The position numbers were made by a program, and so were the translations under genes. From the NCBI GenBank assembly GCA_023393525.1, contig JAEWKZ010000054.1:1-46384 (forward strand): 46,384 bases of DNA, in the 5' to 3' direction. The stretch's first letter is position 1; each line of letters starts with the position of its first letter. The notes below the pieces were generated by a model that was not told the DNA's origin, did not search any database, and was given only the letters and a program-made list of their open reading frames with translations. Shown here in pieces: positions 40,717-46,384 of the stretch. Origin of the DNA: Pseudomonadota bacterium (GTDB taxonomy: Bacteria > Desulfobacterota > Desulfovibrionia > Desulfovibrionales > Desulfomicrobiaceae).

Positions 40717-41480
40717 CAGGCCGTGGCCTCCATTCTTCCAAGATAGGCTTCAAGCACCAGCGGGTTGCGGCGCACCTCGTCCGCGGTGCCCGTGGCGATG
40801 CAGCGGCCGCTGTCCAGCACCACCACCAGATCCGCGATGTTCATGACCAGATCCATGTCGTGTTCGACCAGCAGAATGGTGTGTCCGGCGCGGCGCAGGT
40901 TGCGCAGCTGCTCGCCCACGGCGGCGGTCTCCTCGGCATTGAGACCGGCCACGGGTTCGTCGAGAAGGAGCAGTTTGGGCTTGCCGACAATGGCCCGGGC
41001 CAGCTCGACCCGCTTCTTGTCGCCGTAGGCCAGCACTCCGGCGGGCCAGTTGCGTTTGTCGGCCAGGCCGAACTGGTCCATGGCCTCCAGGGCCTTCAGG
41101 CGCAGCCGCCGTTCTCGGTGGCGCAGGTAGGGCAGGCGCAGCATGGCCATGAACATGGAGGACCCCCCTTCGCAGGTCAGCCCGGTCAGGACATTGTCCA
41201 GCACGGAAAGACGCGGGAACAGGCGCAGGTTCTGGAAGGTGCGGTGGATGCCCAGACGCGTGACACGGTGGGCGGGCAGGCCCGCGATTTCCTGATCCTG
41301 GAAGCGTATGGAGCCGCTGGTGGGAGAAAGCACCCCGGTCATGCAGTTGATGAGCGTGCTTTTGCCCGCGCCATTGGGACCGATGAGCGCGGTCAGCCGC
41401 CCGGTGGGTACGTGCATGGTCACATCCTGCAAGGCGGGCAGGCCGCCGAAAAATTTGCCGACTTTCTCAAGCCGAAGCAT
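40716..41480 (-). CDS. livG: LivG-type ABC ATPase
   Basis: 254 residues. ALIGPNGAGKSTLINCMTGV is Walker A, FQNLRLFPRLSVLDNV the Q-loop region, LAYGDKKRVELARAIVGKPK the signature (Asp in place of Gln) and LLLLDEPVAGLNAEE Walker B. Paired with the LivF half of the fusion it energises the LivHM channel. The stop overlaps the next ATG by one base (TGATG). Confidence 0.92.
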   Translation of the reverse strand: MLRLEKVGKFFGGLPALQDVTMHVPTGRLTALIGPNGAGKSTLINCMTGVLSPTSGSIRFQDQEIAGLPAHRVTRLGIHRTFQNLRLFPRLSVLDNVLTGLTCEGGSSMFMAMLRLPYLRHRERRLRLKALEAMDQFGLADKRNWPAGVLAYGDKKRVELARAIVGKPKLLLLDEPVAGLNAEETAAVGEQLRNLRRAGHTILLVEHDMDLVMNIADLVVVLDSGRCIATGTADEVRRNPLVLEAYLGRMEATA

Positions 41481-42465
41481 GGTCGCGCCTCCACAGGGCC
41501 AGCCGGACCCGGATGATGTCGGTCAGACCCGTGATCAGGCCCTGGGGCAGGAACATGAGCACCAGCACCAGAATGCCGCCATGCACGAAATCTTTGTATT
41601 TGTTGAAGAACTCCACCCATTCGGGCATCAGTGTCAAAAATGCCGCGCCAAAGACCGATCCCCAGATGGAGCCCATGCCGCCGACGACGACCATGATGAC
41701 GAAATCCGTGGAAGCAAAGATGCCGAAGGTGTCGGGACTGACGTACTGGTAGCAGTGGGCGTAAAGACTTCCCGCCAGGGAGGCCAGGACCGCCGAGAGC
41801 ACGAAGACCTTGACCTTGGCCGCGCGGGTGTCGACGCCCAGGCTCGCCGCCGCCGTCTCGTCCCCGGCCAGGGCGGCCAGACCCCGGCCCACGCCGCTGC
41901 GCACCAGATTGAGGCACAGCAGCAGGCAGACCATGGCAAAGCTCCAGAGCAGATAGTGCAGGCTGATCGGATCGTCGAAGGTCGTCCCGGCCAGGTTCAG
42001 GCTGGGGATGCCCGCGAATCCGCTCGGACCGCCCGTGACCTCGTCCCACTGCAAGAGAACGGTATGCACGACGTAGTTGAGGCCCAGGGTGGCCATGGCC
42101 AGATAGTGGCCCGAGAGCCGCAGGACCGCCGCCCCCACCAGGAGGGCGACCAGCGCCACCAGCACGGCGACCAGAAGCATGGACGGCCAGGAGGGCAGTT
42201 CGAAGGTCACCGTGGCGATGGCCGAGCCGTAGGCTCCCAGGCCGAAGAACGCGGCATGGCCGAGGGATATCTGGCCGGTGTAGCCGATAAAGAGGTTCAG
42301 GCCCAGGACAACGATGGCGTTGACGGCGATGAGGTTGGTCAGGCCCAGGGTGTACGGGTTGTCCTCGACAAGGGGAAAGAGGACCAGAGCCGCGGCCATG
42401 AGCGTCACGAAGAGGCCCGTGCGATGCAGGGTGAGATAATAGAGAAAGTCTTGTCTGCCGGTCAT
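41467..42465 (-). CDS. livM: LivM-type ABC permease
   Basis: 332 residues, about nine hydrophobic helices. GYTGQISLGHAAFFGLGAYG is the LivM hallmark, and RSGVGRGLAALAGDETAAAS the coupling region facing the ATPase. The ATG at 42465 has CAAGGA upstream; a longer frame to 42603 runs into the repeat region and has no family match. It overlaps livG by 14 bases. Confidence 0.9.
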   Translation of the reverse strand: MTGRQDFLYYLTLHRTGLFVTLMAAALVLFPLVEDNPYTLGLTNLIAVNAIVVLGLNLFIGYTGQISLGHAAFFGLGAYGSAIATVTFELPSWPSMLLVAVLVALVALLVGAAVLRLSGHYLAMATLGLNYVVHTVLLQWDEVTGGPSGFAGIPSLNLAGTTFDDPISLHYLLWSFAMVCLLLCLNLVRSGVGRGLAALAGDETAAASLGVDTRAAKVKVFVLSAVLASLAGSLYAHCYQYVSPDTFGIFASTDFVIMVVVGGMGSIWGSVFGAAFLTLMPEWVEFFNKYKDFVHGGILVLVLMFLPQGLITGLTDIIRVRLALWRRDHASA

Positions 42466-42566
42466 GAGCGTCCTTGAGGAATGGTGTCGTCTGGGCCGGG
42501 AAAGTATAATCGATTTGGCCAAGGGTAAAGTGTGTAAATTAGTGTTTTGCCATGAAGATGTCGAGC

Positions 42567-42740
42567 GTAGGGGCAGACCTGTGTGTATGCCCTCTCCGGC
42601 CACCCCGCATCTGGCGCATAGAACCTGCGTCTGGAGTTTTCAATTGGTCAATGCCGATGGCGGCGGCTTGGCGGGATGGGATGAGCATGCCGATGTGAAT
42701 CTCCCCCTGCCAAGGGAGAGTACCCGAAGGGGGAGGGGGT
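42567..42740. repeat. Short repeat cluster between livH and livM
   Basis: GTAGGGGCAGACCTGTGTGT (42567-42586), followed by ATGCCCT, is a hairpin type common in intergenic repeats. At 42699-42740 CTCCCCCTGCCAAGGGAGAG and a GGGGGAGGGGG tail form a second hairpin pair related to the tail of the dispersed repeat but in the opposite orientation. Confidence 0.5.
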
Positions 42741-42769
42741 ATTCTCCTTGAATGAAGCAATCAGTTTGT

Positions 42770-42954
42770 AAAAGTCAACCACCCCGCCCTTCGGGCACCC
42801 CTCCTTGTCAGGAGGGGAGTTGGAGCGGCTACTGACGAATCGTGATGCTTTGCGCGTTCGTGATTTCCGATGAACTCTGAGGGGCATTCACGTTTACCAA
42901 CTGCTTGCGATTACCCCTCGTCCTGGAAATTTTGCTGAACGTGACGCACACAAC
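42770..42954 (-). repeat. Dispersed repeat, copy C (about 185 bp)
   Basis: Minus-strand copy of the element at 8184-8372: GTTGTGTGCGTCACGTTC head (18 of 18 bases nearly identical), GGGTAATCGCAAGCAG, then CCGCTCCAACTCCCCTCCTG and the GGGGTGGTTGACTTTT end. It sits inside the liv operon, between livH and livM, which are otherwise expected to be adjacent. Confidence 0.75.
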
Positions 42955-42983
42955 CCTTTTCAACAAGTGATAAGAAAAAGTCG

Positions 42984-43880
42984 TCACTTGCCCAGCAATC
43001 CCTTGGGTCGGACGAAGAGGACCAGCAGCAGGACCACGAAGGCGACCACGTCCTTGTAGGCGCTGGACACGTATCCGGCGGACAGCGATTCCAGAAGTCC
43101 AAGGCCCAGGCCGCCCAGGATGGCTCCGGGAAAGGAGCCGAAGCCGCCCAGGATGGCGGCGGCGAAACCTTTGAGGCCCAGCAGCACGCCCACGTCGTAG
43201 TTGAGGGTGGTGATGGGCGTGACCAGCACTCCGGCCAGGCCGCCCAGGGCTCCGGCGATGGCGTAGCTGGTCAGGCGGATGCGGCCGGAGGCAATGCCGA
43301 CGACGGCCGCGGCCGTGGGGTTGGAAGCCACGGCGCGCATGCTCAAACCCAGCGACGTCCGGTGAAAGAACCAGGTCAGGATCGTGATGGCGACCACGGT
43401 CAGACCCAGAATCCACAGGGCCTGCGGCAGGACGCTGGCACCCAGGATCTGCACGGGCACGTCCGGGGTCAGGGGGGGCAGGGCCATGCGGTTCGTGCCC
43501 CACGCGATCTTGATGATGCCGCGCAGAATGATGGAAAGGCCCACGGTCAGGAAGATGAGCACCAGATGGTTGTCCGAGCGCGCGGGCCTCAGGCCGACGC
43601 GTTCCACGACCATGGCCGCGAGGGCCACAAGGCAGACGGCCAGGCATAGGGCCGGGACCGTGGGCAGGCCGAGGGCGAAAAGGGCCGAAAACATGAACAT
43701 CCCGCCCAGGGTGACGAAATCGACCTGGATGAAGTTGACGATGCCCATGGTGTTGCTGACCACGCAAAAGCCCAGCGCGATGAGCGCGTAGATGGCGCCG
43801 CTGGTCAATCCGCCGAAAACATACTGCAAGAGATCCGTGTACAAGATTCTTTCCAGGTGCTTGAGATGATGTCGCTGCAA
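42984..43880 (-). CDS. livH: LivH-type ABC permease
   Basis: 298 residues if the TTG at 43880 is used; a TTG at 43844 with GGAAAG before it is the alternative, as no ATG or GTG precedes the homology. GGLTSGAIYALIALGFCVVS and GIVNFIQVDFVTLGGMFMFS are typical LivH; GLSMRAVASNPTAAAVVGIA is the coupling motif and GGFGSFPGAILGGLGLGLLE the family's last loop. It leads the operon, but 518 bp of repeats lie between it and livM. Confidence 0.88.
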   Translation of the reverse strand: MQRHHLKHLERILYTDLLQYVFGGLTSGAIYALIALGFCVVSNTMGIVNFIQVDFVTLGGMFMFSALFALGLPTVPALCLAVCLVALAAMVVERVGLRPARSDNHLVLIFLTVGLSIILRGIIKIAWGTNRMALPPLTPDVPVQILGASVLPQALWILGLTVVAITILTWFFHRTSLGLSMRAVASNPTAAAVVGIASGRIRLTSYAIAGALGGLAGVLVTPITTLNYDVGVLLGLKGFAAAILGGFGSFPGAILGGLGLGLLESLSAGYVSSAYKDVVAFVVLLLVLFVRPKGLLGK

Positions 43881-43922
43881 AAAGTCGTCATCCCTTTGGG
43901 GGAGGGGCCTTTTCCACTCTCG

Positions 43923-43945
43923 TGGATTCCCGCTTCCGGGGAATT
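43923..43945 (+). repeat. Decayed REP-like palindrome
   Basis: TGGATTCCCGC-TTCC-GGGGAATT, an imperfect copy of the palindrome family at 8623 and 37306. The rest of 43881-44250 holds no supported gene. Confidence 0.45.
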
Positions 43946-44250
43946 TCGATCAGGCTCTCTCGGCGTTTTACGCAGCGGTTTCTGAAATATGAAGGTGAGG
44001 CAACCTAGTCGAGATGATGGCGAATTTCAAGGACGGAGCCCATCTCGCGAATCGAACCTCGTTCCCGCCCGCATTGCCGCGAACGATGATGGCGCGGTTG
44101 TGGCTGTCATCGCGCATGTTTCGGACAAATGCTTTGACTTCACATATGTCTTGGTAAAAAATGCGGACGCGAAAATTGGGCCCGTTGTTTCGAGCCCTTT
44201 CACGGCCTGCTTTGCGTTTCGCGTCAACATCCATATCCAGGCGACACATC

Positions 44251-45387
44251 ATGAACACAAAATGCGAAGCTCCGTGCGCTCCGGGCGAGCGGAAGCCCTT
44301 GACCGAAATCCGAACGGAGCATGCCCGGATCGAAAGCCATCCCTGTTCCGGGTATTTCGATTTCTTTCCGCTGCCGCTTCTTGTTCTGGACTCCTGCCGC
44401 CAGATCGTTTTCGCCAACAGGGCCTTTTCCGATGTCACCGGAAGCGGACTGACCTCTTTGCTGGCCAAGCGTCCGGGCGAGGCCATGGGGTGCGTCTATT
44501 GCGATGTGGGGGAAAACGGTTGCGGAACGTCGCGTTACTGCAACGAATGCGGAGCGCTGCGGGCGATCCTCGAGAGCATGGAGACCGGCAACACGGCCGA
44601 GCATGAATGCCAACTTCTGTGCCGCGATGAACACGGGGCGGCCGTGGCCAGGGATCTGCGGATTCTGGTCTCCCCCTGGGAGACGCCGGAGGGCATGTTC
44701 TACGTGCTCACGCTTCGTGACATCGGCGACGAGAAGCGCCGTCAGGCCCTGGAGCGGATCTTTTTCCACGACATCCTGAATTCCGCGGGCGGGGCCAGGA
44801 ATCTGGTCGACATCCTCATGAACGAAGTGCCCGAGGACGCCAGGGAGATCGCCCACATGGCGCGGTCCTCCCTGTTCGCCCTGGTCGACGAGATCCAGAA
44901 ACAAAAACAGCTTCTGGCCGTGGAAAGAAATGAATACGCGGCTTCCAAGATCACGCTGCAGGGTCTCGAGATCGTCGAGTCCGTGGTCGCGGAGTTCCGG
45001 TCCCATCCCAAGGCCCTGGACAAGACCATCCATCTTGATCCGGACAGCGCCAATGTGGCCGTGTACTCCGACTTTTCCCTGCTGCGCAGGGTGCTGGTCA
45101 ACATGCTCATAAACGCCTTCGAAGCCACCCCGGCGGGCGGGATCGTCACTGCGGGGCTGCGCCGGGAGGGCGGCAGGGCGGTGTTCCAGGTCGCCAATCC
45201 CGGCGTGATGGAAGAATCGGTGCGGCTACAGGTTTTCAAGCGCTCGTTTTCGACCAAAAGTCAGGACCGGGGGCTTGGCACCTATTCCATCAAGCTGCTG
45301 GCGGAGAATTATCTCGGCGGGGAGGTCGGTTTTTCGTCCTCTGATTCCGTGGGCACGACCTTCTGGGTCAGCCTGCCGGCCCTGTAG
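44251..45387 (+). CDS. PAS sensor histidine kinase with cysteine cluster
   Basis: 378 residues. A PAS domain (SGYFDFFPLPLLVLDSCRQI, VFANRAFSDVTGSGLTSL) has a Cys-rich insert, MGCVYCDVGENGCGTSRYCN followed by ECGALRAI: five to six cysteines that could bind an Fe-S cluster, haem or zinc. IFFHDILNSAGGARNLVDIL holds the phospho-acceptor His; the ATPase domain shows NMLINAFEATPAGGI, FKRSFSTKSQDRGLGTYSIK. No receiver is attached or adjacent. The membrane is not involved: no signal or transmembrane helix. It probably senses cytoplasmic redox state or gas. Confidence 0.82.
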   Translation: MNTKCEAPCAPGERKPLTEIRTEHARIESHPCSGYFDFFPLPLLVLDSCRQIVFANRAFSDVTGSGLTSLLAKRPGEAMGCVYCDVGENGCGTSRYCNECGALRAILESMETGNTAEHECQLLCRDEHGAAVARDLRILVSPWETPEGMFYVLTLRDIGDEKRRQALERIFFHDILNSAGGARNLVDILMNEVPEDAREIAHMARSSLFALVDEIQKQKQLLAVERNEYAASKITLQGLEIVESVVAEFRSHPKALDKTIHLDPDSANVAVYSDFSLLRRVLVNMLINAFEATPAGGIVTAGLRREGGRAVFQVANPGVMEESVRLQVFKRSFSTKSQDRGLGTYSIKLLAENYLGGEVGFSSSDSVGTTFWVSLPAL

Positions 45388-45414
45388 GAGGCGACGGGCG
45401 GCGCGTCGAAACGC

Positions 45415-46260
45415 CTAGATGCGCATGTAGGTGGCGGGAGCCAGCTGTTTCAAGGGCAGATCCGTTCCGGCCAGGCTTTCGGAATGGCCGATGAACAGAT
45501 AACCGCCGGGCTCGAGATGGTTGCAGAATTTGTGAACCAGCTCGGTCTGGGTCTTTTTGTCGAAATAGATCATGACGTTGCGGCAGAAGATCAGATCCAT
45601 CTTCTCGCGGAACTGAAAGTCGTCCATGAAATTCAGGCGCCGGAAGCTGACCTTTTCGCGCAGCTCCGGAACGATGCGCACCATCCGCCTGCTTCTGTCC
45701 TTGCTGCGCAGCAGGTATTTGCGCCTGAATTCCACCGGGATTGTTCCGATCTTCTCGTCTTCATACACGGCGCGGGCCGCTTTTTTCAGGATGTCGGTGG
45801 AAATGTCCGTAGCCACGATGGTGAAGCGCAGAGGGCTGACCCGTTCGTGGTAGTCCATGAGCGTCATGGCCGTGGTGTAGGGCTCCTCCCCTGACGAACA
45901 ACCCGCGTTCCAGACGGCAAACGTTTGGCCCGGGTGTTTTTTCTGCCACTGCGGCAGGATGACCTGGGACAGATATTCGAAATGCTTCGGCTCGCGAAAG
46001 AAGCTGGTGGTGTTGGTGGTCACCGCGTCGACCATCTGCGGCAGCTCGACCTCCAGTCCCTTGAGCGATTGCAGGTATTCAAGGTACTGCCCGTAGGACT
46101 TCATGTTCAGGGTGCGCAGTCGGCGTTGCAGACGGGCCTGAAGCATGGTCTTCTTGGTCTGGGTGATCTTGATGCCCAGTTCCGAATAGATGAACTCGCT
46201 GAACTGCTTGAGTTCCTTGTCGGTCATGAGCGGAGCGGTCTGACCGCCTGCGTCGTTCAT
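45415..46260 (-). CDS. cheR: Chemotaxis protein methyltransferase
   Basis: 281 residues. The N-terminal helical domain (LKQFSEFIYSELGIKITQTK) is followed by FFREPKHFEYLSQVILPQW, WNAGCSSGEEPYTTAMTLMD (SAM-binding) and LIFCRNVMIYFDKKTQTELV, the CheR signatures. It methylates glutamates on chemoreceptors using S-adenosylmethionine. It starts five bases after the cheA-like stop. Confidence 0.92.
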   Translation of the reverse strand: MNDAGGQTAPLMTDKELKQFSEFIYSELGIKITQTKKTMLQARLQRRLRTLNMKSYGQYLEYLQSLKGLEVELPQMVDAVTTNTTSFFREPKHFEYLSQVILPQWQKKHPGQTFAVWNAGCSSGEEPYTTAMTLMDYHERVSPLRFTIVATDISTDILKKAARAVYEDEKIGTIPVEFRRKYLLRSKDRSRRMVRIVPELREKVSFRRLNFMDDFQFREKMDLIFCRNVMIYFDKKTQTELVHKFCNHLEPGGYLFIGHSESLAGTDLPLKQLAPATYMRI

Positions 46261-46265
46261 GTCTT

Positions 46266-46384
46266 TCAGGCCACGAGGGCGGCTATGTCGAGGATGAGCG
46301 CCATGCTGCCGTCGCCCTTGATGGTCGCGCCGGAAATGCCGCGCACGTCCTGATAGACCTTGCCCAGGCTCTTGATGACGGTCT
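46266..46384 (-). CDS. cheA: Chemotaxis histidine kinase CheA, C-terminal end (partial)
   Basis: The last 39 codons are visible: TVIKSLGKVYQDVRGISGAT, then IKGDGSMALILDIAALVA and stop. This is the end of the CheA regulatory (CheW-like) domain, with the G-A-T-I-x-G-D-G-x-A-L-I-L-D signature. The rest lies beyond the window. The operon order cheA-cheR on the minus strand indicates a chemotaxis cluster. Confidence 0.8.
   Translation of the reverse strand, partial: TVIKSLGKVYQDVRGISGATIKGDGSMALILDIAALVA

Noticed and set aside
38755..40746. 663-residue plus-strand open frame
   Set aside because: Antisense to the LivF-PaaK gene; no domain, high His/Gly/Ala content.
44030..44080. tRNA-like T-loop (GGTTCGATTC on the minus strand)
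   Set aside because: The T-stem does not pair and no acceptor, D or anticodon arm can be built around it.

Overview
The window looks like a chromosomal segment from a GC-rich, anaerobic sulfate-reducer-type deltaproteobacterium (Desulfovibrionales; a Desulfomicrobium-like organism is my best guess). The reasons are a glutamate synthase split into three ferredoxin-rich genes, a short siroheme/4Fe-4S protein next to a membrane polyferredoxin, an octaheme cytochrome c with a cytochrome b, a small conserved protein that I know only from Desulfovibrio-type genomes, and a probable selenoprotein. This is inferred from gene content; no rRNA is present.

Layout. 1-2.6 kb is an accessory patch: the start of a probable transposase, an mrr 3' remnant, a Fic protein, mazE with a broken mazF, and hicAB. 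2.7-7.9 kb is the glutamate synthase operon (minus). 7.9-8.7 kb is a repeat-rich non-coding stretch. 8.7-10.9 kb is a four-gene minus operon (thioredoxin-like, DUF1992, lytic transglycosylase, HhH protein), divergent from shikimate kinase. 11.7-14.1 kb holds the polyferredoxin/siroheme pair and a small conserved protein. 14.2-23.0 kb (plus) carries slyX, an HDOD-histidine kinase-receiver hybrid, a MinD-like ATPase with a degenerate receiver, an aminotransferase, a Nudix hydrolase, murI, a RuvC-fold protein, an HDOD protein, and a small ORF interrupted by an in-frame TGA that I read as selenocysteine. 23.1-26.2 kb is pcnB-uvrC. 26.4-28.7 kb is the octaheme cytochrome/cytochrome b operon with a strong terminator.

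29.0-32.1 kb is a second accessory island with lower GC: phd-vapC, a dispersed repeat, a truncated higB with intact higA, an integron attC-like site directly before an unknown ORF, and a nucleotidyltransferase flanked by two overlapping tiny ORFs. 32.1-34.1 kb is an ECF-type importer whose two ATPase subunits carry complementary parts of an ABC ATP site. 34.2-37.1 kb holds Nudix, TlpA-like, pseudouridine synthase, META lipoprotein and carbonic anhydrase genes. 37.4-43.9 kb is a branched-chain-amino-acid-type ABC importer (HMGFJ) in which the LivF ATPase is in frame with a phenylacetate-CoA ligase, suggesting uptake coupled to CoA activation of an aromatic acid. The window ends with a PAS histidine kinase, cheR and the 3' end of cheA.

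The strongest novelty candidates are the small dual-CxxC protein with an in-frame UGA and a bacterial SECIS-like hairpin (22.8-23.0 kb), the LivF-PaaK fusion, the asymmetric ECF ATPase pair, the attC-like cassette junction, and a roughly 187-bp dispersed repeat present three times.
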